A DNA stretch of 64,000 nt. Origin: Fredericiella sp963839515. GTDB lineage: Bacteria > Chloroflexota > Anaerolineae > Caldilineales > Caldilineaceae. Both the position numbers and the translations under genes were made by a program. The DNA is taken from positions 124,001-188,000 of the forward strand of contig CAWIVN010000020.1 in the NCBI GenBank assembly GCA_963839515.1. Reading direction: 5' to 3'. Below, one piece after another: positions 30,788-40,647 of this stretch (position 1 is the first letter of the stretch; each line of letters begins with the position of its first letter). The notes under the pieces were generated by a model, which saw only the letters and a list, made by a program, of their open reading frames with translations, had not been told where the DNA came from and made no database searches.

Positions 30788-33001
30788 ATGCTGCTTTACC
30801 CTCTTGTACGTATCTTTGTGTATATGCTTGCCCTGTGGCTGACTTTCATTCTGCTGCCTGGCATTCACATGGATCTGGCGCGGGCAATTCCGCCCGAAGA
30901 ACTGGCCAAAGCCACGCCCGACGAGCTTGCCATTTTGGAAACCATACGTCCCTGGCTGTACCTGGGCCTCTATTTCTTCCTCGCCCTTGGCTTCTGGTTC
31001 TGGAATTGGCTTTTTTGGCCCGTCATTTTGTTTTTTACTGGCCGCGTCGTGCTGTGGTCTTTTGGGCTGCTGCTGATCAGCGCCAATGCCCTGCTGTTCT
31101 ATTTCGTAGCAATTGGCGCCAATCTTCCTGGCGTTTGGGCTGATCCTCCCGTCAATGTCTGGTGTGTCTTGGGCGGTTTATCAATGGCCTTCTGGTTGGT
31201 GCTGTTTGAGGGGATCACGGGTCTCGACAGTCCGCTCAAAACACGCTCGCAGTCACGCCGGCGCTACTGGCGCACCTTGCGCAGGCTCTCACTCGGTGGG
31301 CGCAACTATTTCGCCGAAAACCTGCGCATTGCCCAGTCACTCGACATTATCACCATGTATTTAAAGGATATTATTGTCGATATATCTCCGTTTGGGCCGA
31401 TCCGCCGCTTCTTCCAGCGCATCATTTACTGGCGCAAGAAGCCCCTCATTGACGAGTCTGCTGCAGTAACGGTGCGCTACATGCTCCAGGAGCTTGGCCC
31501 TACCTACGTCAAGCTCGGCCAGATCGTTTCCAGCCGCGCCGAACAGCTGCCGGATGACTGGCGTACGCAGCTAGCCAAGCTGCAGAGCAACGTCGAGCCT
31601 TTCCCTTCTGCCTTGGCCGAACAAATCATCGAGCGCGAACTGGGGGCACCGGTATGCAAGCTTTATGCCACATTTGAGCCTGAGCCGCTGGCAGCAGCAT
31701 CCACTGCCCAGGTGCACCGGGCGACCCTGTTGGATGGGCAGCAGGTTGTGGTCAAGGTGCAGCGGCCTGACATCGACGTCACCGTGCGCGCCGACCTCAA
31801 CGTCATGCGTGATCTCACCCTCTACCTGGAGCGGCGGATGGCCTGGGCGCGCAATTCGAATATCAACGGCATCGTCAACGAATACGCCGACAGCATCCTG
31901 CTCGAACTCGACTATACCAATGAGGCCTTTAATGGCCGCATGCTGGCTCAGAACATGGAGGTCTTCCCCAACGTGCACGTGCCGATCATCTATGGCGACC
32001 TGTCGACCGGCAGGGTGATGACGCAGGAATTTATTCGCGGCGTCAAGATTACTAATATTGACAAGCTCGATTCTGCCGGCGTGAACCGCACCGAGTTGGC
32101 CGTCGCCTTTATGCACGCCATCGTCAAACAGGTGCTCTATGATGGTTTTTTCCACGGTGACCCGCACCCCGGCAACGTGTTGGTCGATCCAGAAACATCG
32201 CGGATCATTTTTCTGGACTTGGGCATGGTCGGCACCCTCACCTCGGAAAAGCGCATGGCCCTGGTCAATTTGCTGTGGTCGTTGTCCAGCGGTGACCGGC
32301 GTGAGATCGCCAAGACCGTGCTGGGGTTGACGACGAGCTACAAGGAGGTGGATGAGGACCAGTTTATTGCCGATGTCGATCGCCTGCTTACCCGCTACAC
32401 CACCTTTAGCGACGTAACAATGTCCATTACATCCGCCATGAAGGCGCTGCTGGACGCCATGTACAGCGCCGGTCTGCGCATGGATCCACAACTCACGCTT
32501 GCGCTAAAAGCCATGATGCAGGCGGAGGAGACGGTGCACACACTCGACCCCAATCTGCCGTTGGTCGACACTGCCTTTGCCGCCGTCAAGGACTTGATGG
32601 TACAGACCTTTGACGCCGACAGCGTGCTCAAAGCGTTGCGTATGCAGGCGCTGCGCGGGGCTAAGGAGGCCATTCGCAATATCCCCTCGATCGAGGAGAT
32701 GCTGACAAGCTGGCTGACTCAGCTGCGCCAGGGGCGTTTCACGGTCTCCGTCGATACGAGCGACCTCAGCAAGCAGATTGGTGAAGTCGACGAGGTGCTG
32801 AGTCTCAACATGCGCCGTTTAAGCCTGGCGCTGTTGTTGGTCGGGCTGTTGGTAGGTGCCAGCATCGCCAGCAATACGCCGGCTCATCTGCTGCCAGGAA
32901 TGTCAGGGCTGGCGTACCTGATATTTGTTGCTGCTGCAGCACTGGCGGGCATCGTGTTAGTCAAGGCGATTTTGAATTGGCTGAACGGTGACCGTCTTTA
33001 G
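30788..33001 (+). CDS. ABC1/UbiB-family atypical kinase, intact second copy
   Basis: The protein has 737 residues from ATG 30788 (GGAGG about 8 bp upstream). Four membrane segments occupy residues 5-145 (LVRIFVYMLALWLTFILL, LYFFLALGFWFWNWLFWPVI and others). Next is an ABC1/ADCK core with YVKLGQIVSSRAEQLP near 240 (the KxGQ motif), AAASTAQVHRA, VVVKVQRPDI with the ATP-site Lys, FFHGDPHPGNVLVD near 453 and IIFLDLGMVG. Two membrane helices at about 675-737 end the protein. The family supports isoprenoid-quinone synthesis through an unusual ATPase/kinase activity; the N-terminal four-helix part is extra compared with UbiB. It shares most of its sequence with the upstream copy, so the two are a tandem duplication. 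Confidence 0.88.
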   Translation: MLLYPLVRIFVYMLALWLTFILLPGIHMDLARAIPPEELAKATPDELAILETIRPWLYLGLYFFLALGFWFWNWLFWPVILFFTGRVVLWSFGLLLISANALLFYFVAIGANLPGVWADPPVNVWCVLGGLSMAFWLVLFEGITGLDSPLKTRSQSRRRYWRTLRRLSLGGRNYFAENLRIAQSLDIITMYLKDIIVDISPFGPIRRFFQRIIYWRKKPLIDESAAVTVRYMLQELGPTYVKLGQIVSSRAEQLPDDWRTQLAKLQSNVEPFPSALAEQIIERELGAPVCKLYATFEPEPLAAASTAQVHRATLLDGQQVVVKVQRPDIDVTVRADLNVMRDLTLYLERRMAWARNSNINGIVNEYADSILLELDYTNEAFNGRMLAQNMEVFPNVHVPIIYGDLSTGRVMTQEFIRGVKITNIDKLDSAGVNRTELAVAFMHAIVKQVLYDGFFHGDPHPGNVLVDPETSRIIFLDLGMVGTLTSEKRMALVNLLWSLSSGDRREIAKTVLGLTTSYKEVDEDQFIADVDRLLTRYTTFSDVTMSITSAMKALLDAMYSAGLRMDPQLTLALKAMMQAEETVHTLDPNLPLVDTAFAAVKDLMVQTFDADSVLKALRMQALRGAKEAIRNIPSIEEMLTSWLTQLRQGRFTVSVDTSDLSKQIGEVDEVLSLNMRRLSLALLLVGLLVGASIASNTPAHLLPGMSGLAYLIFVAAAALAGIVLVKAILNWLNGDRL

Positions 33002-33046
33002 GCGCTTGCAGGCGTTTTTTACTTTACGCATTAAAAACATATTCAT

Positions 33047-33075
33047 TTGACAAAATTATTTTGTCATGGTATTGT
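33047..33075 (+). promoter_or_regulatory. sufR promoter with overlapping 19-bp perfect palindrome
   Basis: A -35 TTGACA (33047-33052), 17-bp spacer and -10 TATTGT (33070-33075). A perfect palindrome TGACAAAAT-T-ATTTTGTCA covers 33048-33066, from the -35 box into the spacer, an ideal position for a repressor. The sufR ATG at 33082 is only 7 bp past the -10 box, so the transcript is probably leaderless. Autoregulation by SufR is inferred from position. Confidence 0.7.
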
Positions 33076-33081
33076 ACAGCC

Positions 33082-33762
33082 ATGACGATAAGCCAAATCA
33101 GCAAGCGTGAGTCACCGCTGTGGCAAATAGTTGAATATCTGCAACGCAACGGCTCCGCCACGATTAAAGAGTTGGAGGACCTGTTGGGGGTGACCACGAC
33201 TGCGGTGCGCCAACATCTGACGACTCTACAGGTCGAAGGGTATATAGAGCGCCGCGTGGTACACTCGGGAGTTGGTCGCCCTCATCATGCCTATTTCACG
33301 ACGGCCAAGGTGCAGGAACTGTTTGCCTGCCAATGTGACGACCTGGCGCTCACGCTGCTGCAAGAGGTTTTTCGTCTTGAGGGCCAGGAGCGGGCGCTGC
33401 AGCTGCTCGATCGCGTGGGCACGCGCCTGGCGCACAAGTATACGCCCAGCATCCGCTCCGCGCTGCTGCAGGAGCGCGTCAGCGAATTGGCCGGCACGCT
33501 CAACGGCAACGGCGTCATGGCAGACGCCCGCCCGCAGGAAGACGATACGATCTTGCTGCGCACCTACAACTGCCCCTTTCATGAGTTGGCGCACGAACAC
33601 CGGGAAATCTGCGAGATGGACACCAACATGATGCGCAAGGTGCTTGGCTCGGACGTGAGCCTGAGCAGTTGCATGCTCGACGGACATGCCGGCTGCACGT
33701 TTGTGGTGAAACCAAGTGACGCATTAAGCAGCGGAGCGAATGGAGAACTGCTAAGTGGGTGA
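33082..33762 (+). CDS. sufR: SufR-type Fe-S-responsive transcription regulator
   Basis: A 226-residue regulator. An N-terminal winged helix (SATIKELEDLLGVTTTAVRQ, then VVHSGVGRPHHAYF) binds DNA; the GRPxxxY wing is typical of the SufR/DeoR-like group. The C-terminal half has four cysteines, C164 (NCPFHELA), C177 (EICEMD), C197 and C205 (CMLDGHAGC), arranged as in cyanobacterial SufR, where cysteines hold a 4Fe-4S cluster that senses cluster demand. It is the first gene of the SUF locus, 89 bp before sufC. ATG 33082 is chosen over an upstream TTG because it keeps the helix-turn-helix at the normal distance. No Shine-Dalgarno is present, consistent with a leaderless mRNA. Confidence 0.9.
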   Translation: MTISQISKRESPLWQIVEYLQRNGSATIKELEDLLGVTTTAVRQHLTTLQVEGYIERRVVHSGVGRPHHAYFTTAKVQELFACQCDDLALTLLQEVFRLEGQERALQLLDRVGTRLAHKYTPSIRSALLQERVSELAGTLNGNGVMADARPQEDDTILLRTYNCPFHELAHEHREICEMDTNMMRKVLGSDVSLSSCMLDGHAGCTFVVKPSDALSSGANGELLSG

Positions 33763-33851
33763 AAGCACCCCGACACGGCAGCCCCGGTTGGTGTATAGAG
33801 GTATAGTACTGGTTACACAGCGTATTTTAAATGTCGACAGGAGTATGACAC

Positions 33852-34664
<813 letters not shown>

Positions 34665-34691
34665 CCTACTAGAGGAACCGAGGAGATACTC

Positions 34692-36113
34692 ATGGCAACA
34701 CATGCCGACATGACCGCCCTCCAGGGCGTTAAAGAAGAATACGAATACGGCTTTCATGACGAAGAGAAGTCGTTCTTCCGCACTGCGCGTGGCCTCAACC
34801 ACGAGGTGATCGACCAGATTTCCGATCATAAGAATGAGCCGGACTGGATGCGCAAGTTCCGCCACGAGGCCCTGGATATTTTCTTTGCCAAGCCGATGCC
34901 GACGTGGGGCGCCGACCTCAGCGGCATTGATTTTGACGAGATCACCTACTTTCTCCGCCCCATGGAAGGCGGCGCGGCGGGCAAGAGCTGGGACGATGTC
35001 CCCGAAGACATCAAGCGCACCTTTGACCGCCTGGGCATTCCCGAGGCCGAACGCAAGTTCCTGGCCGGCGTGGGCGCCCAGTACGACTCCGAGGTGATCT
35101 ACCACAGCCTGCGCGCCGAGTGGGAAAAGCTTGGCGTTATCTTCCTGGATATGGACGCCGGCTTGCGCGAGCACGAGGACCTCGTGCGCGAGTACTTCGC
35201 CACCATCATCCCGGCGGCCGACAACAAGTTCGCCGCGCTCAACAGTGCGGTATGGAGCGGCGGCAGCTTTGTCTACATCCCCAAGGGCGTGCATGTCGAC
35301 ATCCCGCTGCAGGCCTACTTCCGCATCAACGCCCAGAACATGGGCCAATTTGAGCGCACGCTGATTATCGTCGAAGAAGGCGCCAGCATGCACTATGTCG
35401 AAGGCTGTACGGCTCCCATCTATTCGAGCAACAGCCTGCACAGCGCCGTAGTCGAGATCATCGTCAAGAAGAATGCGCGCTGCCGCTACACCACGATCCA
35501 GAACTGGAGCACCGACGTCTACAACCTGGTGACCAAGCGCTCCGTTGCCTACGAAGGGGCGACCATGGAGTGGATCGACGGCAACCTGGGCAGCAAGGTG
35601 ACGATGAAGTACCCGGCCGTATACATGCTCGGCCCGCGAGCGCATGGCGAGATCCTGTCGATTGCCTTTGCCGGCAAGGGCCAGCACCAGGATGCCGGCG
35701 GCAAGGTCGTGCACGGCGCACCCTACACCAGCTCGAAGATCGTGTCTAAGTCGATCAGCAAGGATGGCGGGCGCGCCAGCTATCGTGGTCTGCTGCGGGT
35801 GGCCAAGGGCGCGCACCACTCTAAGAGCAACGTCGTCTGCGATGCGCTGCTGCTCGACGAGCACAGCCGCTCGGACACCTATCCCTACATCGAGATCGAA
35901 GAGGATAACGTCAGCGTCGGCCACGAAGCATCGGTCAGCAAGATCGGCGAGGAGCAGCTCTTCTACCTGTCGAGCCGCGGCATTGGCGAGGATGAGGCGG
36001 CAGCCATGATCGTGGGCGGTTTTATCGAGCCGCTGGTCAAGGAACTGCCGATGGAATATGCGGTAGAAATGAACCGTCTGATTCAATTGCAGATGGAAGG
36101 TTCGATTGGCTAA
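34692..36113 (+). CDS. sufB: Fe-S cluster assembly scaffold SufB
   Basis: SufB is the scaffold subunit of SufBC2D on which the nascent Fe-S cluster forms. The length of 473 residues is typical. It shows the family text LNHEVIDQISDHKNEPDWM at the start, a central beta-helix core (SFVYIPKGVHVDIPLQAYF, EGASMHYVEGCTAPIY, ARCRYTTIQNWSTDVYNLVT) and the C-terminal SRGIGEDEAAAMIVGGFIEP. GAGGAGA precedes the ATG. The order sufC-sufB-sufD and spacing of about 30 bp indicate one transcript. Confidence 0.97.
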   Translation: MATHADMTALQGVKEEYEYGFHDEEKSFFRTARGLNHEVIDQISDHKNEPDWMRKFRHEALDIFFAKPMPTWGADLSGIDFDEITYFLRPMEGGAAGKSWDDVPEDIKRTFDRLGIPEAERKFLAGVGAQYDSEVIYHSLRAEWEKLGVIFLDMDAGLREHEDLVREYFATIIPAADNKFAALNSAVWSGGSFVYIPKGVHVDIPLQAYFRINAQNMGQFERTLIIVEEGASMHYVEGCTAPIYSSNSLHSAVVEIIVKKNARCRYTTIQNWSTDVYNLVTKRSVAYEGATMEWIDGNLGSKVTMKYPAVYMLGPRAHGEILSIAFAGKGQHQDAGGKVVHGAPYTSSKIVSKSISKDGGRASYRGLLRVAKGAHHSKSNVVCDALLLDEHSRSDTYPYIEIEEDNVSVGHEASVSKIGEEQLFYLSSRGIGEDEAAAMIVGGFIEPLVKELPMEYAVEMNRLIQLQMEGSIG

Positions 36114-36145
36114 AGCCAGTGCAAGCCTAAACGGGAGATAGAAAC

Positions 36146-37501
36146 GTGAGTGTTCTCGTGAAACAACCAGACGCAATTGTAGGCGCCGCCGGTCAGATCG
36201 GGTCCGCCGGCTACAGCGAGGCAACAGTGCGTGCACTGTCTGGCGCGCGCAATGAACCGGAATGGATGCTGGCGTTCCGCCTGGAGTCGTGGCGTCAGTT
36301 TGAAAGCCTGCCGTGGCCCAAGCCGACGGACGAACCTTGGCGCCGCACGCGCCTGACGGGCTTCAGCCTCAAGAACTTCCAACCGCATGCCGCGTCGAGC
36401 GGCCGCGTCGAACGCAGCCAGTTGGATGCGGTGATCCAGACCGAGCTGACCGAGATGGACAGCTCGGCCAGCATGGTCTTTGAAGACGGCGCCGTACGCT
36501 TCAGCCAGGCCAACATCGATCTGGGGGCTTCTGGCATCATCTTCACCGACCTGCAGACGGCGCTGCAGCAGCATCCGGACCTTGTACGCCAGTACTTTAT
36601 GACCAAGGCTGTCAAGCCGGACCATAACAAGTTCACGGCCCTGCACGCAGCCATGTGGGACTCGGGTTCGTTTGTTTACGTGCCGGCCAACGTCCGTGCC
36701 ATCCTGCCCTTGCAGGTGATCCTCAACCAGGCCAGCAGGGGCGTAGGCAACTACCACCACACGTTGCTGGTGACCGAGACCGGCTCCGAAGTCACGCTCG
36801 TGGACGATCTGCTGGGGGCAAAGGACGGCCTGCAGGTAGGTGTGGTCGAGTTGGTAGTCGGCGACAGCTCGGTCGTGCGCTACTTGAACCTGCAGGACTT
36901 CGATCACAGCGCCTGGAATTTTCTGACCGGCCGCGCCGTGCTCGGTCGCGATGCGGACCTGCGCTGGATCCAGGTCAGCTGGGGCAGCCGCCTGACAAAA
37001 GCCTTCCTCGACCTGGACATGATGGACACGGGTACGCATGCCGAGTTGTTGGGCATCTACTTCCCGACCGGCAGCCAACACATCGACCACCAGACGCTAC
37101 AGATCCACCGTGCGCCGCACTGTTTCAGTGACTTGCTGTTTAACGGCGCCCTCAAGGACAAGGCCCGCAGCGTGTACATGGGCGTTATCCAAGTCCATAA
37201 GAAAGCGCAGAAGACCGACGCCTACCAGCGCAACGGCAACCTGATCCTCGACCCGCACGCACGCGCAGACAGTATCCCGGGCCTGGAGATCGAGGCCGAC
37301 GACGTGCGCTGCACCCATGGCGCTACAGCTGCCCAGGTCGAAGAAGAATACGTCTTCTATCTCATGGCGCGCGGCCTCAGCCGGCCGCAGGCCGAACGCA
37401 TGATTGTCCAGGGATTCTTCCAGGCCGTGCTCGACCGCGTGCCTGTGGAAAGTGTCGTCCATAAGCTTGAACGCGTGATCGAACGTAAAATCGGCGGCTA
37501 A
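36146..37501 (+). CDS. sufD: Fe-S cluster assembly protein SufD
   Basis: SufD, 451 residues, is the SufB paralogue completing the scaffold. An N-terminal helical region (EPEWMLAFRLESWRQFESLP) leads to a beta-helix core (SGSFVYVPANVRAILPLQVI, HHTLLVTETGSEVTLVDDLL, SVVRYLNLQDFDHSAWNF). The C-terminal domain, RGLSRPQAERMIVQGFFQAV, ends in LERVIERKI. A GGGAGA site precedes the start (GTG-AGT coding follows the ATG-like GTG at 36146). The 32-bp spacing from sufB and 28-bp spacing to the rhodanese gene fit an operon. Confidence 0.95.
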   Translation: MSVLVKQPDAIVGAAGQIGSAGYSEATVRALSGARNEPEWMLAFRLESWRQFESLPWPKPTDEPWRRTRLTGFSLKNFQPHAASSGRVERSQLDAVIQTELTEMDSSASMVFEDGAVRFSQANIDLGASGIIFTDLQTALQQHPDLVRQYFMTKAVKPDHNKFTALHAAMWDSGSFVYVPANVRAILPLQVILNQASRGVGNYHHTLLVTETGSEVTLVDDLLGAKDGLQVGVVELVVGDSSVVRYLNLQDFDHSAWNFLTGRAVLGRDADLRWIQVSWGSRLTKAFLDLDMMDTGTHAELLGIYFPTGSQHIDHQTLQIHRAPHCFSDLLFNGALKDKARSVYMGVIQVHKKAQKTDAYQRNGNLILDPHARADSIPGLEIEADDVRCTHGATAAQVEEEYVFYLMARGLSRPQAERMIVQGFFQAVLDRVPVESVVHKLERVIERKIGG

Positions 37502-37529
37502 CGCTGCCGGGGCCAAGGAGAAACAAACG

Positions 37530-38408
37530 ATGAGCGCACCTGCTGTTACTGCTACGATTGAAGAAAAGGGCTACGCCCACCCCGATGTGCTGGTCAGCAC
37601 CGAATGGGTCGCCGCCCACCTGAACGACCCGTCGCTTCGCCTGGTCGAGAGCAACGAGGACATCCTGCTCTACGATACCGGCCACATCCCCGGCGCCGTT
37701 AAGGTCGACTGGCACGCCGATCTCAACGACTCACTCGTGCGCGACTACATCAGCCGCGAGCAGTTCGAGGCGCTGATGCGCCGGCTGGGCATTGCCAACG
37801 ATACTACCGTCGTCTTCTATGGCGACAAGAACAACTGGTGGGCGACCTACGCCTACTGGGTCTTCCAGCTCTTTGGCCACAGTAATGCCAAGGTCATGGA
37901 TGGCGGCCGCGCCAAGTGGATCGCCGAGAAGCGCGAGGTTACGCGCGAAGTGCCCTCCTATCCCGCCAGCAGCTATGTGGCCCAGGAGCGCAACGACAAG
38001 CCGATCCGCGCCCTGCGCGACGACGTGCTCGTACACGTCGCTGCCGGCAAGCCGCTGGTGGATGTGCGCAGCCCGGCTGAGTACAAGGGCGAACTGCTGC
38101 ACATGGCGGATTACCCCCAGGAAGGCGCGCTGCGCGGCGGCCATATACCCGGCGCCAAGTCCGTGCCGTGGGCCCGTGCCGCCAACCCCGATGGCACCTT
38201 CAAAAGCGCCACAGAACTGCGCGCTATCTACGAGCAGGAACAGGGCCTCAAGCCTGGCGACGACATCGTCGCCTACTGCCGTATCGGCGAACGCAGCAGC
38301 CACAGTTGGTTCGTGCTGACCCACCTCCTTGGCTACGAACGCGTCCGCAACTACGACGGCTCCTGGACCGAGTGGGGCAACGGCGTCCGGCTGCCAGTAG
38401 AGAAGTAG
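37530..38408 (+). CDS. Two-domain rhodanese (thiosulfate sulfurtransferase) in the SUF operon
   Basis: A 292-residue sulfurtransferase with two rhodanese domains. The N-terminal domain (VLVSTEWVAAHLNDPSLRLV, GHIPGAVKVDW) is inactive-like. The C-terminal domain carries the persulfide cysteine C250 in YCRIGERSSHSWF, the active-site loop CRxGxRSS of SseA-type thiosulfate sulfurtransferases. The gene sits between sufD and sufS, where it could supply or relay sulfane sulfur for cluster assembly alongside the desulfurase; that role is inferred from context. AAGGAG precedes the ATG. A 68-nt hairpin follows. Confidence 0.92.
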   Translation: MSAPAVTATIEEKGYAHPDVLVSTEWVAAHLNDPSLRLVESNEDILLYDTGHIPGAVKVDWHADLNDSLVRDYISREQFEALMRRLGIANDTTVVFYGDKNNWWATYAYWVFQLFGHSNAKVMDGGRAKWIAEKREVTREVPSYPASSYVAQERNDKPIRALRDDVLVHVAAGKPLVDVRSPAEYKGELLHMADYPQEGALRGGHIPGAKSVPWARAANPDGTFKSATELRAIYEQEQGLKPGDDIVAYCRIGERSSHSWFVLTHLLGYERVRNYDGSWTEWGNGVRLPVEK

Positions 38409-38428
38409 TGATTAACAACAACACGTAG

Positions 38429-38496
38429 GGGCACAAGGTCCGGCGGGAATAACGATCGCCACGACGGCGGTGAGAGCCCCGCCGGACCTTGTGCCC
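38429..38496. terminator. Long hairpin between rhodanese and sufS
   Basis: Arms of 19 bp (GGGCACAAGGTCCGGCGGG and its complement at 38478-38496) around a 30-nt centre that can fold further (CGCC/GGCG). It may end or attenuate the first SUF transcript. A TATAAT at 38498-38503 directly after it could start a second one, but no -35 box is convincing. Confidence 0.6.
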
Positions 38497-38561
38497 TTAT
38501 AATGTGCGTACCTGATGGCCCTGCGCCGCGCGAACGTATACTTGCAGAACCGAGATGCATC

Positions 38562-39809
38562 ATGACGGCAATACAATCCGCCACGCTCACCCGCACCGAA
38601 ACTATTCGACAGGACTTTCCGATCCTGAATCGCACGGTGGCAAGCGGCGCACCGTTGGTTTACCTCGACAATGGGGCCACCAGCCAGAAGCCGGAGAGCG
38701 TGCTGCAGGCGATGGACGAATATTATCGGCGTTACAACGCCAATGTTCATCGTGGCGTCCATACGCTAAGCGAAGAGGCGACCACCCTCTATGAGGACGC
38801 TCGTGCAAAGGTGGCGCGCTTTATCAATGCCCGCAGCGTTAACAATGTGATCTTTACGCGCGGCACAACCGAGAGTATTAACCTGGTAGCCTACGCCTGG
38901 GGCCGCGCCAATCTGAAACCGGGCGACGAAGTGCTGATCACCGAGATGGAGCACCACGCCAATATCGTTCCCTGGCAGATCGTGCAGGAGCAGCTGGGCT
39001 TCACCTTGCGCTACGTGCCGATCACCGATCAGGGCCTGCTCGATCTTGACGCGCTTGACGGCCTCCTAACTGAAAAGACGAAGCTGTTTGCCTTTGTCCA
39101 CGCCTCTAATGTGGTGGGGACGATCAACCCTGTGCCGGAGCTGGTGGCTCGGGCACGCGCCGTTGGAGCCAAGGTGCTGATTGATGGGGCGCAGAGTGTG
39201 CCGCACATGCCTGTCGACATGCAGGCGCTCGACGCCGACTTCTATGCTTTTAGCAGCCACAAGATGTGTGGGCCGACCGGTATCGGCGTGCTCTACGGCA
39301 AGCGTGAGCTCCTGGAGGCAATGCCTCCCTTTATGGGCGGCGGCGACATGATCCGCGAGGTGACGCTGACCGGCAGCAAGTGGAATACCGTGCCCTACAA
39401 ATTTGAAGCAGGTACGCCTTCGATCGCCGAAGGCATCGGCCTGGGCGCGGCCGTGGACTACTTGCAGGCAGTCGGCATGGACTGGGTGCGCGCCCATGAG
39501 CGTGAGCTGGTAGCCTATGCTTATGACCGCATGAGCGAGGTGGAAGGGTTGCGCATTCTTGGCCCCGGCCCCGGCCAGCGCGGCGGCTTGATTTCTTTTA
39601 CGCTTGAAGGGATCCACCCGCACGACATCGCCGCCATTCTTGATAGCCGGGGTGTGGCGGTGCGCGCCGGCCATCACTGCGCCGCACCGCTGCACGCGCG
39701 CTACGGCATTCCCGCCAGCGCCCGCGCCAGCTTTTACCTGTATAATACTGTGCAGGAAGTCGACGTCTTGACGAACGCCCTGCACAAGGCACAGGAATTA
39801 TTCCTCTAA
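38562..39809 (+). CDS. sufS: Cysteine desulfurase SufS
   Basis: SufS is the group II PLP cysteine desulfurase that mobilises sulfur as a persulfide for SUF assembly. From ATG 38562 it has 415 residues. The PLP lysine K234 lies in FSSHKMCGPTGIGVLYG, and the catalytic cysteine C373 in RAGHHCAAPLHARY. EMEHHANIVPWQ and NVVGTINPV are further family marks. An in-frame frame upstream to 38502 overlaps the hairpin region and is not favoured. SufU lies 15 bp downstream, its normal sulfur acceptor. Confidence 0.96.
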   Translation: MTAIQSATLTRTETIRQDFPILNRTVASGAPLVYLDNGATSQKPESVLQAMDEYYRRYNANVHRGVHTLSEEATTLYEDARAKVARFINARSVNNVIFTRGTTESINLVAYAWGRANLKPGDEVLITEMEHHANIVPWQIVQEQLGFTLRYVPITDQGLLDLDALDGLLTEKTKLFAFVHASNVVGTINPVPELVARARAVGAKVLIDGAQSVPHMPVDMQALDADFYAFSSHKMCGPTGIGVLYGKRELLEAMPPFMGGGDMIREVTLTGSKWNTVPYKFEAGTPSIAEGIGLGAAVDYLQAVGMDWVRAHERELVAYAYDRMSEVEGLRILGPGPGQRGGLISFTLEGIHPHDIAAILDSRGVAVRAGHHCAAPLHARYGIPASARASFYLYNTVQEVDVLTNALHKAQELFL

Positions 39810-39824
39810 GTAAGGAGGGCTCTT

Positions 39825-40211
39825 ATGAGCACCGACGCGCTGTACCGGGAAGCAATTATCGATCATTACAAACACCCGCGGCAGAAGGGACACCTGGTAG
39901 ATCCGGATATCCACTTTCATGACCATAACCCATTCTGCGGCGACGAGATCACAATTGACTTGAAGGTGGAGGACGGCATAGTGGTCGATGCCGCCTTCGA
40001 TGGCCACGGCTGCGCCATCAGCCAGGCTGCGGCCAGCATGTTGATGGAAGAAATCGTCGGCAAGTCGCTCGACGAGATTAAGACCTGGGACAAGGAGTAC
40101 ATCCTCGAATTGTTGGGCATCGAGATCGGGCCTGTGCGCCTCAAATGCGCCTTGCTGCCGCTCAAGGTGCTCAAGGCGGGGGTCTGGGGCCTGGAAGAAT
40201 GGCCGGAATGA
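39825..40211 (+). CDS. sufU: SufU-type sulfur acceptor / Fe-S assembly protein
   Basis: A 128-residue IscU-like protein. The three conserved cysteines are C38 (NPFCGD), C63 (HGCAIS) and C108 (KCALLP), and D40 follows the first, as in zinc-dependent SufU of Firmicutes, which receives sulfur from SufS. The sequence is slightly shorter than SufU of Bacillus, around 147 residues. AAGGAGG precedes the ATG and the gene lies 15 bp after sufS. Confidence 0.93.
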   Translation: MSTDALYREAIIDHYKHPRQKGHLVDPDIHFHDHNPFCGDEITIDLKVEDGIVVDAAFDGHGCAISQAAASMLMEEIVGKSLDEIKTWDKEYILELLGIEIGPVRLKCALLPLKVLKAGVWGLEEWPE

Positions 40212-40314
40212 CGTACCCGGCCAGCATGGAGGCACGCCAGTGGGATATGCCGATCACCATCCGGTGCACGAATCAGCACATGATATCGGGCGCCAATCAC
40301 GGATAAAGAGCACG

Positions 40315-40632
40315 ATGAGCGACTTTGTAAAGGTAGCGACTCTAGACGAGATCCCGCCTGGCAGCAGCAAGCTGGTCGAGGTGGATATGGTGCGCGTGGC
40401 GCTGTTTAACCTGAACGGTGACGTCTACGCCATCGAAGATGTATGTACGCACGACGGCGGTCCGCTCGTCGAGGGCCGCGTTGTCGACGGCTGTGAGGTT
40501 CAGTGCCCGCGCCACGGCGCCCGCTTCGATATTCGCACCGGTGCAGCCGTGCGTTTTCCTGCCTTTGAGCCGACCAAGACCTACACCGTGCGCGTCGATG
40601 GTCGGGACGTCTGGATCGAACAGCCTGAGTAG
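40315..40632 (+). CDS. Rieske [2Fe-2S] ferredoxin-like protein
   Basis: A 105-residue single Rieske domain. The 2Fe-2S ligands are C44 and H46 (CTHDGG) and C64 and H67 (CPRHGARFD), the standard CxH...CxxH pattern of biphenyl-dioxygenase-type ferredoxins and small nitrite-reductase-like subunits. ATG 40315 is preferred over the open upstream frame because it is the normal family start. Located in the SUF locus, it may donate electrons for cluster assembly or be a cluster client; both are inferences. The 40212-40314 spacer shows no feature. Confidence 0.9.
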   Translation: MSDFVKVATLDEIPPGSSKLVEVDMVRVALFNLNGDVYAIEDVCTHDGGPLVEGRVVDGCEVQCPRHGARFDIRTGAAVRFPAFEPTKTYTVRVDGRDVWIEQPE

Positions 40633-40647
40633 AAGGAGAAGTTTACT

